10,040 nucleotides of DNA from JANNYA01 sp043754435. GTDB taxonomy: Bacteria > Pseudomonadota > Gammaproteobacteria > Xanthomonadales > SZUA-5. The notes below the pieces were generated by a model. The model was not told the origin of the DNA. It did no database searches and worked only from the letters and a program-made list of their open reading frames with translations. The stretch is taken from NCBI GenBank assembly GCA_043754435.1, contig JAYUUS010000205.1, positions 1-10,040 on the forward strand, written 5' to 3'. This document shows positions 1 through 6,082 of this stretch, one piece after another. Both the position numbers and the translations under genes were made by a program. Every line of letters begins with the position of its first letter. The stretch's first letter is position 1.

Positions 1-19
1 ATGCCAATCGCTTTGGCGT

Positions 20-55
20 CTTAGCGTACGATTTTTTCCGTTTTCTGAGGCGACC
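20..55. repeat. Tn3-family terminal inverted repeat, outer end to the right
   Basis: The first 36 of 38 positions match the inverted repeats at 5187-5224 (reverse-complemented) and 5471-5508, with the typical Tn3 signature (cttagcg ... ccgttttctgaggcgacc). The outermost two bases, CC in the other copies, are GA here, so the tip is lost or replaced at the junction with a resolvase fragment. Just before it, 1-24 can be read as the end of a plus-strand tnpA finishing Ser-stop (tct tag). The tnpA remnant at 5220-5452 also ends in tct tag inside its inverted repeat, so most of a Tn3-type element may lie to the left of the window. The repeat itself is clear; the tnpA tail is inference. Confidence 0.85.
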
Positions 56-109
56 GATGTCTTGGTGGCCTGGAAGCTCGACCGTCTGTCACGCTCGCTG
101 AAAGAGGCT
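56..109 (+). pseudogene. Fragment of a serine resolvase/invertase catalytic domain
   Basis: Eighteen codons read DVLVAWKLDRLSRSLKEA. This is the conserved stretch of the resolvase N-terminal domain (usual form GDxLVVWKLDRLGRSL), which holds the Asp and Arg residues near the active site; it normally lies about residues 60-80 of a protein of about 185-200 residues. It has no start, is fused on the left directly to the Tn3 inverted repeat, and on the right runs into the unrelated minus-strand gene at 108-374. It is therefore a remnant. A resolvase helix-turn-helix tail in the same orientation lies at 5644-5760 and may come from the same gene. Confidence 0.8.
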
Positions 110-374
110 AGATTTGCCTGCTCAGCGAGGCAACTAATGCGGCAATCATTTCGGCCAGATCTTTTGGCGCGATAAGATCCTCCGCTGCAACAACTGCCGT
201 AATTTCTTTGATGTCTCCGAGTGGCAACTCACTAGAACTTCGAGGGCTAAATCCACCGGTTGACGTTGGGTACCTGTTCCGAATAGAGATTTGCGTCTTG
301 GTCTTATCCCAAGTTGCTTTCCCGATTTCGATCTTGTGGCCTTCGCCTAGGTCGATTGATTTTGTAACATCCAT
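108..374 (-). CDS. Hypothetical protein, 88 residues
   Basis: I do not recognise this protein. It is acidic to neutral, begins MDVTKSIDLGEGHKIEIGK, has a basic Ser/Gly-rich middle (about residues 33-50) and ends in an Ala/Leu-rich amphipathic helix (about 64-88). No signal peptide or membrane segment is seen. The ATG is preceded by a G5 run (GGGGG, then AATT, then ATG), a credible ribosome binding site that supports this start. The stop overlaps the end of the resolvase fragment at 56-109, so the 3' end may have been trimmed by the transposon junction. Reading direction matches the zinc-ribbon gene upstream, but about 90 bases and a hairpin separate them. Confidence 0.55.
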   Translation of the reverse strand: MDVTKSIDLGEGHKIEIGKATWDKTKTQISIRNRYPTSTGGFSPRSSSELPLGDIKEITAVVAAEDLIAPKDLAEMIAALVASLSRQI

Positions 375-400
375 AATTCCCCCGAATTTGAAATTTGATT

Positions 401-421
401 GCGGTTGTCGGACACAACCGC
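401..421 (-). terminator. Hairpin between two minus-strand genes, possible weak terminator
   Basis: A perfect 8-bp stem (gcggttgt / acaaccgc) with a 5-nt loop lies downstream of the zinc-ribbon gene and upstream of the 88-residue gene. On the minus strand it is followed by AATCAAATTT rather than a clean T run, so it may be a weak terminator or attenuator, or only a stable hairpin. Confidence 0.35.
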
Positions 422-466
422 CGAACGTTGAATTCCGTCGACATGCGGCTGCTCGGCGGGCCGCGA

Positions 467-637
467 TCAGCCGACGAATTTGCGCAACGCGATCACCAGC
501 ACGCCGATTAGCACTGCGATCCCGAGGACAGCCCAGACGCCGCCACGACGAGGCGGTAGTGGCCGCCTGCAGGTCTGGCAGGATTTAGCCGCGCTGCTGG
601 ACTGGGCACCGCATTCTGGACAGCTGACAAGGGCCAT
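467..637 (-). CDS. Small zinc-ribbon protein with one C-terminal membrane helix
   Basis: The 56-residue product starts MALVSCPECG. Two CxxC knuckles (CPEC at residues 6-9, CQTC about 20-23) form a zinc ribbon. A basic-proline hinge (RRPLPPRRGG) follows, then a single hydrophobic helix (about residues 33-50, AVLGIAVLIGVLVIAL) and a short basic tail. This is the usual layout of small zinc-ribbon membrane proteins of unknown function, with the ribbon probably in the cytoplasm. A longer reading begins at 739, but the family-like start MALxxCPxCG makes 637 the likelier one; the ribosome binding site (GAAG, 8 bases upstream) is weak. A role cannot be deduced from the context. Confidence 0.7.
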   Translation of the reverse strand: MALVSCPECGAQSSSAAKSCQTCRRPLPPRRGGVWAVLGIAVLIGVLVIALRKFVG

Positions 638-783
638 GGAGGGATCTTCGGGCGGTGGGAGCAAAGGGTACCTCAGGTATTGACGAAGGTGGGACGAGCC
701 GCTCGCTCGCCTTGCCTTGGGATGCCTGCACGGCTTCATCCAGCCAAACGCGACACACGCAAAGCGCTATGACCTGCCGATGC

Positions 784-901
784 CCATGAATTTTCATACT
801 TCATAAAATTAGTTATGTATTTCTATACGACCCGGAAAGTTGCGTCAGGATTGCGTTCGGCATATAAACACCTACGCACTCAAACACTGGAAAATTCATG
901 G
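784..901. promoter_or_regulatory. Perfect 12-bp inverted repeat flanking the toxin-antitoxin promoter region
   Basis: ccatgaattttc at 784-795 is exactly complementary, in reverse, to gaaaattcatgg at 890-901. The right arm covers the antitoxin start codon (898-900). The interval between is partly AT-rich (about 790-830) and is the only room for the promoter of the pair. Type II antitoxins with ribbon-helix-helix folds usually bind such repeats to repress their own operon, so this is a candidate operator pair. The wide spacing (94 bases between arms) is unusual and would require looping or two separate sites. It could also act as an mRNA hairpin that hides the start codon. Confidence 0.4.
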
Positions 902-1137
902 AGTCAGTTCGCTGGAACATTGCCGTATCGCCAGGCACCGACCAATCCGTGCGCATGTTCATTACCGCGCAAGGTGGTGGTCGCAAAGGCGACTTGTCAC
1001 GCTTCATCGAAGAAGCTGTGCGTTCCTACCTATTGGAAAAGGCTGTAGGACAAGCCAAGACCGCAGCGTTGGGCATGGACGAATCGGCGTTAACTGACCT
1101 TATTGACGAGGCGGTGCAATGGGCGCGTGAACATTAA
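898..1137 (+). CDS. Ribbon-helix-helix (CopG-like) antitoxin of a PIN toxin
   Basis: The 79-residue protein has a short N-terminal strand (RWNIAVSPGTDQSVRMFI) followed by a helix-turn-helix stretch (about residues 30-47, GDLSRFIEEAVRSYLLEK). This is the pattern of the ribbon-helix-helix antitoxins that precede TIGR00305-type PIN toxins. The C-terminal part (about 50-79) is acidic and helical, as expected for the toxin-neutralising arm. Its stop codon and the toxin start share one base (TAATG), so the two are translationally coupled. A GGAA lies about 8 bases before the ATG. The product should bind DNA as a dimer, repress its own promoter and block the PIN active site. An exact inverted repeat (784-901) overlaps its start. 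Confidence 0.85.
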   Translation: MESVRWNIAVSPGTDQSVRMFITAQGGGRKGDLSRFIEEAVRSYLLEKAVGQAKTAALGMDESALTDLIDEAVQWAREH

Positions 1138-1556
1138 TGCGCGTTATCCTGGATACGAATGTGCTGCTGGGTGCGTTGATTTCGCCGCATGGCCCACCTG
1201 ACGTGATCTTTCGCGCCTGGCGCGCGGCTAGGTTCGAGCTGGTGACATCGCTGGCACAGCTTGAAGAATTGCGCCGCGCGAGCCGCTACCCAAAGCTTAA
1301 AGCCATATTGCCTGCCCACCGTGTCGGCACGATGGTCAACAATATGCAGCGCGCCATCTTGCTGGATGTTTTGCCCTCGCTACCGGAGGCTATGGATCTG
1401 AATGATCCGAATGATGCCTACTTGCTTGCGATGGCGCTGGCAAGCGACGCCGACTATCTCGTCACCGGGGATCGTCGCTCTGGGTTACTGCAACGCAACA
1501 CCATCGGTCGTACTCGCATCGTAACCCCGAGCAAGTTCTGCGCCGAAGTACTTTAA
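1137..1556 (+). CDS. PIN-domain toxin (putative ribonuclease), TIGR00305-like
   Basis: The 139-residue length is normal for a single PIN domain. The acidic metal-binding residues appear in the expected order: Asp6 in ILDTNV, Glu43/44 in QLEELRR, Asp93 in LNDPNDAYLLA and Asp112 in VTGDRR. The last two motifs (DxNDxxxLA and YLVTGD) are diagnostic of the VapC-like family 'toxin component, PIN family'. It should be a Mg2+/Mn2+-dependent endoribonuclease acting on tRNA, rRNA or mRNA when free of the antitoxin encoded directly upstream. The reading frame is complete and nothing essential appears missing. The substrate cannot be predicted. Confidence 0.9.
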   Translation: MRVILDTNVLLGALISPHGPPDVIFRAWRAARFELVTSLAQLEELRRASRYPKLKAILPAHRVGTMVNNMQRAILLDVLPSLPEAMDLNDPNDAYLLAMALASDADYLVTGDRRSGLLQRNTIGRTRIVTPSKFCAEVL

Positions 1557-1812
1557 ATTTAATGCCAGGGAAAGGCACGATAAAATATGTTATCGAACCT
1601 TTCCAGTTCATCAATCGTAGAATCCGCCACGGCCTCGCCGATAGCTTCATCCGAACCGCGCGGAATTGCGAATGGAGTTTCCGGAGTTGACTGATGAGGT
1701 TATTATTCAGGCGCTTAACTATTCGGCGGCGTCGTTGGATAGCGAAGCCATGACCTAGCAATTGGTGCAGTTTGGCGCGCAAAATTCGATGCGTGCGAAA
1801 CATTGATCTACA
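1557..1812. other. Intergenic stretch with decayed coding traces on both strands
   Basis: There is no intact gene. On the plus strand 1672-1758 reads MEFPELTDEVIIQALNYS..., 28 codons to a TAG, then stays open for a further 15 codons. On the minus strand about 1703-1562 reads an acidic stretch (SDEAIGEAVADSTIDELERF ... FPWH-stop) that is closed upstream by TAA codons. Either could be the remnant of a small antitoxin-like gene; both cannot be original. Neither has a good ribosome binding site, and neither is recognised. The promoter for the large gene at 1813 must lie within this interval, but no clear -35/-10 pair stands out. Confidence 0.3.
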
Positions 1813-4800
1813 ATGCGTGGTCCACCGAAGCTTCCGCGCGAAATGACCAAGACCAAGACCGAGTGGAATGAAGAACGCTTGCGAACGCACGTGCTAATGC
1901 CGTATCTCGACGCACTGGGATTGAGCCTGGCTTCAATTCATGTCGAATACCAGTTTTCCGTGCGGCTGGGACGCAAGCTGCATCAAATCGACGGCAAGCT
2001 GGCGCAAGGTCGCGCAGACGCTCTCATCAAGAATACCGCCGGTGACAACCTCTTCGTGGTTGAACTCAAACGCCCGGATAAGACGCTTAAAGCAAACGAC
2101 GGCGACCAGGGCATAAGCTACGCACGCTTGCTAGATAAAATCGCGCCATTTGTCGTTGTCAGCAACGGGAAAGAGACGCAAATCTACGACACAATCACCA
2201 AGAAGCGACTCGACGGAACAACTTTTAACACGCAGTCGGAATTCTTTAAAAACGGTTGTCGTTTATTGAGCGGCGACGACGTCCAGATTCGCTTCGAGGC
2301 GATGGAGTACTTCGTCGGGCACTCCGAGGAAAATGTCGCTGCGTTTTCGAAGGGGCAAATTGAAGCCTCGATTCGCTCGCTGCGTGAGCGCCCCGGCGGC
2401 CTGGGCAAGTATGTGCGAGAGTTGTATGTGCCGCGCGATCTTGTTCGCCGGGCATTCAACGAGTTCCTGGATCACGACGCGCAAGTCTTTTCGCTTGTTG
2501 GTGAATCCGGTGTTGGAAAAACTAACGAGATGTGTGCATTGGCGGAATCATTTTCAGCCACTCACATGGTCTTATTTTTTGCTTGTCATTCGTTGAACCA
2601 AGCGCCGGAATGCGCGCTGTCCGATGAGTTCAACTGGTCATTCTCTCAGCGGTTGGAAACACCTGCACTGTGCAAACAGCTAGCGCAGCTGGCCGAGCGT
2701 CGTAAAAAGCCGGTGCTTATCTTTTTCGATGCGCTTGATGAAGCGCAAACAGCTGGCTTTTCGGTCTCTCTCTCCAATTTTGCCAAGCATCTGGCACCGT
2801 TTTCTCCAAACATCCGTTTGGTTGTTTCCGCAAAACGGTCGGAATGGATCCGCTTTGCCTCGTTGCGCGGAAATGCGTCGGACTTAGCGCTAGGTATGTC
2901 CTTCGCCGATGCAAAGGAGTTGCCCAATTTGCTTGCGTGGAAACCTGGCACGCCATTAACCCTCGATCAGTTCTCCGAAAGTGAGCGGGACGCAGCAATA
3001 GAGCGTTACGAGCAAAAATTCAATCTGACCACCGTGACACAGTCGCGCTCGCGCGCATTGCTTCGGCATCCATTTTTTTTGCGCGTGTATGGCGAGACTT
3101 ATGAGGGACAAAGCGAAATTCCAACTGAGATTACTTCTGATGGACTCATTCGCAAATGGCTTTGCAAGAAGTTCGAATTTTCTGAAGTGCCCGACGATGC
3201 ACTTTGGTTACGCATCAAGCAGATAGCAGAACGAATTTACACAAAAAATCGAAACAGGGGAAATTTGCCGCAAAACTCGGACTCGTTAGAGAGCATCGAA
3301 GTCGATAAATTGAACGGTTTGGAGTGGAATGAGCTGGTAACCCACGACATTCTCGTTAAATCAGCGGACGAGGAAAATCGCATCGCGGTAAGGTTTTATT
3401 ACAGCCAAGTTCTGTACTTTTTAATTTCACGACACGTTCTACAACTGGATAAACTGGAAGCGCAGGCGTTTGGTGAACACCTTCCGATCTTGTTAGAGAA
3501 CTACGTCCTGCAGGAGGTTTTGCGTTCGCATTTGCGCAGTATACCAGTCAGCCACAGCCGGGAGCTTGAGAAACAAATTAGTGGTCGCGCGTTAACGTTT
3601 TTGACGACTTATTCTGAGATCTTTGACCGCTTGGCACCCGCTTTACGCCCATGTGTACTTCCCTACACGCAAGGTGAAATGGGACTGGGATACATTGCCG
3701 AAGATCCAATGTCGGTCTATTTTGGCTTCTACGCTGTCAGTCCAGAAAATCCCAAATACGTCACCCGCGTCTATGCTTCTTCACTTGAGAGCGCCTTCGA
3801 AGCGTTGAATAAGCTCCGTTGTGTTGGAAGTAGAGGCAGCAGTGATAATTTTGTGAGCAGCGAACCGAGACTTGCCGCAGCGCGCTTGGCATACGAGCAA
3901 ATCAAAAAAGCAATTGATCAAGGCAGGCTCGACGAACGGAAGGCGCAAACACTGATGGTGGAGTCGGTGCTCGCGATTGTTGGAGACAGCGAAACCCGCC
4001 GTAAGCTTCGCTTACGATATGGAACGTATGATTTATCGATGCGCCAATCGTTGCTGCCTGTAGACCTCGCAGATTTAACAACGCGCGCCCAAGAGTACTT
4101 TGGGGTCCAAACATATTTGGCGAGACATATTGACGAGGGCGTACAACCCAAGGCTGCCAACGCGACTACCAACTCGAACCTAATGGCTGGCTTTGATAGC
4201 GCTACGGCGTTGATGCGCGTCAAAGCAGAACTACAAAATGGTGCCGATTTTGCGAGTCATTGGTATGACCAAGAACTTTCGCATTTAGTTCTGCTAATTG
4301 AGCAACTCAAGTTGCAAGGCGTTGTATTCATTGATTCGGATATTTGTCCTGCACCCGACTTGCCCATTATTGACCCATTGCTCGCGCCGCTTGAGGCGTA
4401 CAGTGACCTCCAACTGGAAGCGCTGTTCCGAAGTTTTTTGCAGGAGAGCTATGGCGGTTTTGTAAACTTGATCGAGGCTAACTTTGGCCGGTTATCTAGC
4501 TTGCTGAGCATTTTCGGCCAGCGCCCCTATCGGATTGTGACGGGCTGCAAGCGCGAGAAACAGTCAACGTCAGATCGAGTCTGGGGTTGGTTTTGTTGGG
4601 GCGCTGCGCACACAGAAGGCATTGCGACTGAAGTTCGCGTTTTTCTGAATCCAAGTGAGCAGTTTTTCTCAAGGGCACCCGACGGTTCGCCACTACTTGG
4701 GGGCTACGAAGTCGAATCACTTACCAGCACCGACATCCAAAGAATTTTTCATCCTTTTGATGCCGTTAGTTTTAGCGGAGCGGAACGGTTTATGGCAACA

Positions 4801-4899
4801 AATAATGCACCGATCCGGGCATTCGCGTATTCGCTGATACAGGAGGACTGGAAGGGCATTACTGCCGAAAAATTGCTTGAACTGCTTGATAAAGCCTAA
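1813..4899 (+). CDS. HsdR-like PD-(D/E)XK nuclease fused to a STAND/NACHT-type NTPase, candidate antiviral protein
   Basis: The product has 1028 residues. Residues 15-170 resemble the N-terminal nuclease domain of type I restriction subunits (HSDR_N): Asp69 in GRADALI, Glu84-x-Lys86 in FVVELKRPD, then the Gln/Tyr motif at 99-103 (QGISY) and VVSNGKETQIYD. Residues 205-430 form a P-loop NTPase: Walker A GESGVGKT (230-237), Walker B LIFFDALDEA (302-311, the DALDE form typical of NACHT/STAND proteins), a sensor-like VVSAKR (337-342) and RHPFFLRVYGE (418-428). Residues 440-1028 are helical and unrecognised, and would be the sensor in a STAND protein. Nuclease-STAND fusions are known antiphage proteins (the Avs group), in which phage-protein binding triggers oligomerisation and DNA cutting; that role is inference here. 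The start may be Met11 (1843); neither start has a strong ribosome binding site. No partner gene is seen, so it probably acts alone. Confidence 0.85.
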   Translation: MRGPPKLPREMTKTKTEWNEERLRTHVLMPYLDALGLSLASIHVEYQFSVRLGRKLHQIDGKLAQGRADALIKNTAGDNLFVVELKRPDKTLKANDGDQGISYARLLDKIAPFVVVSNGKETQIYDTITKKRLDGTTFNTQSEFFKNGCRLLSGDDVQIRFEAMEYFVGHSEENVAAFSKGQIEASIRSLRERPGGLGKYVRELYVPRDLVRRAFNEFLDHDAQVFSLVGESGVGKTNEMCALAESFSATHMVLFFACHSLNQAPECALSDEFNWSFSQRLETPALCKQLAQLAERRKKPVLIFFDALDEAQTAGFSVSLSNFAKHLAPFSPNIRLVVSAKRSEWIRFASLRGNASDLALGMSFADAKELPNLLAWKPGTPLTLDQFSESERDAAIERYEQKFNLTTVTQSRSRALLRHPFFLRVYGETYEGQSEIPTEITSDGLIRKWLCKKFEFSEVPDDALWLRIKQIAERIYTKNRNRGNLPQNSDSLESIEVDKLNGLEWNELVTHDILVKSADEENRIAVRFYYSQVLYFLISRHVLQLDKLEAQAFGEHLPILLENYVLQEVLRSHLRSIPVSHSRELEKQISGRALTFLTTYSEIFDRLAPALRPCVLPYTQGEMGLGYIAEDPMSVYFGFYAVSPENPKYVTRVYASSLESAFEALNKLRCVGSRGSSDNFVSSEPRLAAARLAYEQIKKAIDQGRLDERKAQTLMVESVLAIVGDSETRRKLRLRYGTYDLSMRQSLLPVDLADLTTRAQEYFGVQTYLARHIDEGVQPKAANATTNSNLMAGFDSATALMRVKAELQNGADFASHWYDQELSHLVLLIEQLKLQGVVFIDSDICPAPDLPIIDPLLAPLEAYSDLQLEALFRSFLQESYGGFVNLIEANFGRLSSLLSIFGQRPYRIVTGCKREKQSTSDRVWGWFCWGAAHTEGIATEVRVFLNPSEQFFSRAPDGSPLLGGYEVESLTSTDIQRIFHPFDAVSFSGAERFMATNNAPIRAFAYSLIQEDWKGITAEKLLELLDKA

Positions 4900-5073
4900 G
4901 CGCGCGGCTTGAACTCATTCCGAGTTTTAGTTTACCCCTCATCCCAACCCATCCCAACCCCCCCATAGTTCGCTTGTGGCTCCGAACCAAATCCCTAGTG
5001 GGGAGAAGGAGCCCGTTATCGCGGTTTTTAGTTCTCGCTGCTGGGCGTGGACTTCTTAACTGATTCAGAGCGC

Positions 5074-5096
5074 GGGCACGCATGCCCCCATTTTTT
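5074..5096 (+). terminator. Possible rho-independent terminator after the nuclease-STAND gene
   Basis: A 5-bp GC-rich stem (gggca / tgccc) with a 4-nt loop is followed by cca and six T residues. It lies about 175 bases beyond the stop codon at 4899. The stem is short, so strength is uncertain. The rest of 4900-5186 holds no gene; it contains a short direct repeat, catcccaac twice (about 4938-4958). Confidence 0.4.
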
Positions 5097-5186
5097 CTCG
5101 TGGTGCGATAGCAAAATACCTAAACCTAGGAAAAATCACACGGAATTACGCGTCGAGCCGATTTGTCCATCAAAACGACTCAACAC

Positions 5187-5224
5187 GGGGTCGCCTCAGA
5201 AAACGGAAAAAATCGTACGCTAAG
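5187..5224. repeat. Tn3-type inverted repeat, left end of the miniature element
   Basis: Begins ggggtcgcctcagaaaacgg and ends cgctaag, the classical Tn3/Tn21-group pattern. The outer end (GGGG) faces left, towards the nuclease-STAND gene, and the tnpA stop codon lies within its inner end. Confidence 0.9.
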
Positions 5225-5452
5225 ACCCAGGGAAGGGACGCAGCGGCCTGAATTTGCCAGCGCCGATCTTGGCGCGGCGGTGCTAGGTAATCGCCGATCA
5301 AGTTGATGTGCTCCAAGCCTAACGGTCACATACTGCAAGAGCGCGTCATCGACGGCATGACCATTGCCACGCAGCGCGTTCGTTGCCCGTTCCAGGTAAC
5401 CCGTGTTCCACAGCACGACGGCTGCCGTAATCAGATTGAGTCCGCTGGCCGG
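5220..5452 (-). pseudogene. tnpA: 3' remnant of a Tn3-family transposase gene (tnpA) with two frameshifts
   Basis: On the minus strand the sequence reads ASGLNLITAAVVLWNTGYLE, then ERATNALRGNGHAVDDALLQY, the conserved end of Tn3 TnpA. After LLQY two bases appear to be missing; the next frame gives PLGLEHINLIGDYL. A further single-base shift then gives KIGAGKFRPLRPFPGS and a stop within the inverted repeat. All three blocks are in the right order for the family (LLQYLSPLGWEHINLTGDY...KFRPLR), so this is one gene tail damaged twice. The catalytic DDE part is absent. It cannot encode an active transposase, but its placement against the inverted repeat confirms the orientation of the element. Confidence 0.85.
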
Positions 5453-5470
5453 TAGCGTTACTGCTCAAAG

Positions 5471-5508
5471 CTTAGCGTACGATTTTTTCCGTTTTCTGAA
5501 GCGACCCC
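5471..5508. repeat. Tn3-type inverted repeat, right end of the miniature element
   Basis: Reverse complement of the left end, with one difference (gcttcag where the left end has gcctcag). The outer end (cccc) touches the first unit of the 21-bp tandem repeat at 5509. Confidence 0.9.
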
Positions 5509-5561
5509 TTAACACGAACCCGGAGGGTCTTAACACGAACCCGGAGGGTCTTAACACGAAC
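5509..5561. repeat. 21-bp tandem repeat, 2.5 units
   Basis: ttaacacgaac occurs three times (5509, 5530, 5551), separated by two identical copies of ccggagggtc, giving a period of exactly 21 bases. The reverse complement of the unit (ttcgtgttaagaccctccgg) occurs at 5871-5890, and looser copies occur at 5817-5867 and 6401-6440. The array starts immediately at the outer end of the Tn3 inverted repeat. Repeated short units of this kind are typical of transposase-binding sites at the ends of IS21- or Mu-like elements, but no such transposase is present. Confidence 0.8.
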
Positions 5562-5643
5562 ATTAGCTTTCGTCAGCGGCTGCCCGTGCGACAACACGCC
5601 GTACCGCCGATAACGCAGCTAATTGTTAGCCAAACATAACCAG

Positions 5644-5775
5644 AATCATGCCAGCACTGCAAAGGCTGATGCCACTGCGATGACTGCGGAAACGCTTTAT
5701 CGCGAGCGGCGTCTGAGCATGAACGCCATTGCCGAAAAGTTGCACATTTCCAAGAGCACGCCCTTCACCGCTTAA
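5644..5775 (+). pseudogene. C-terminal helix-turn-helix remnant of a serine resolvase
   Basis: The frame reads ...STAKADATAMTAETLYRER, then RLSMNAIAEKLHISKSTPFTA and a stop. The part RLSMNAIAEKLHISKST is a resolvase/invertase DNA-binding domain (usual form RxSxxxIAxxLxISxSTLYxYL). After KST the family sequence LYxYLRHRG is replaced by PFTA-stop, so the 3' end is lost. No start or catalytic domain precedes it in frame; the sequence before 5644 has no resolvase similarity. A catalytic-domain fragment in the same orientation lies at 56-109, leaving open that a 5.5-kb segment now separates two pieces of one resolvase gene. An orphan HTH of an IS3-type transposase is a less likely alternative. Confidence 0.7.
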
Positions 5776-5816
5776 GTCGGTTCACTGTTCTATTGCTCCC
5801 TGGACCCCAAGCTTAA

Positions 5817-5890
5817 CGCGTACTAAGAACCGCAGAACATGCCCAATTCGCGTACTAAGACCCGCGACCATTCGTGTTAAGACCCTCCGG
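5817..5890. repeat. Three degenerate copies of the 'cgNgtNNtaagaccc' repeat
   Basis: cgcgtactaagaacc (5817), cgcgtactaagaccc (5849) and cgtgttaagaccctccgg (5873) lie in a row at about 22- to 32-base spacing. They run opposite to the tandem array at 5509-5561, so 5509-5890 is bounded by inverted clusters of one repeat family with the resolvase tail inside. Confidence 0.6.
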
Positions 5891-5899
5891 GCACTTATT

Positions 5900-6076
5900 T
5901 TGATTGGTAAGGCAATAGATATTGAAATAGTTGAACTGCTGGTCAATGGAAAGACCTTGCGTATTGAAGTGGCTGCCAATTTGTACAACATGGTGGGCGA
6001 GCTTGATGAAGTAAAAACAGATTTTCCGCTCTACACACCTATTTCCGAATCGGTCACGTCCATAGTGGGGGTCTGA
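5900..6076 (+). pseudogene. Orphan coding trace, possible C-terminal remnant
   Basis: About 59 codons stay open to a TGA and read like real protein (GKAIDIEIVELLVNGKTLRI, then EVAANLYNMVGELDEVKTDF). I do not recognise the family. The open frame continues leftwards through the repeat copies at 5849-5890, which are unlikely to be part of the original gene, and there is no ATG or ribosome binding site at the plausible beginning (a TTG lies at 5900). I read it as the tail of a gene truncated by the repeat-bearing element; it could also be a chance open frame. Confidence 0.3.
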
Positions 6077-6082
6077 GGTCCA

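Larger units (their letters stand above)
5187..5508. mobile_element. 322-bp miniature Tn3 derivative (TIME/MITE-like) with both 38-bp ends
   Basis: Two 38-bp Tn3-family inverted repeats, differing at a single position, face each other (5187-5224 and 5471-5508) and enclose only the 3' end of a tnpA gene. This matches the structure of Tn3-derived miniature elements, which are moved by a transposase supplied elsewhere. No 5-bp target duplication is seen: the left flank is aacac and the right flank is ttaac. It may therefore be an internal-deletion product, or its flanks may have been rearranged. The same end sequence occurs at 20-55, so related copies are active or were active in this genome. 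Confidence 0.8.

Noticed and set aside
813..1097. Alternative plus- and minus-strand frames around the antitoxin.
   Set aside because: The ribbon-helix-helix antitoxin frame at 898-1137 is supported by family pattern and one-base coupling to the PIN toxin; the others are shadows.
1462..1890. 142-codon minus-strand open frame.
   Set aside because: It overlaps the 3' end of the PIN toxin and the 5' end of the STAND gene, is very basic with no recognisable motif, and has no ribosome binding site; it is a shadow.
4859..5083. 74-codon minus-strand open frame after the STAND gene.
   Set aside because: It crosses the STAND stop codon and the C-rich direct repeats and has no motif or ribosome binding site.
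5182..5513. Target-site duplication around the miniature Tn3 element.
   Set aside because: The five bases on the left (aacac) and right (ttaac) do not match; the shared aacac at 5511-5515 is part of the adjacent tandem repeat and is off by two positions.
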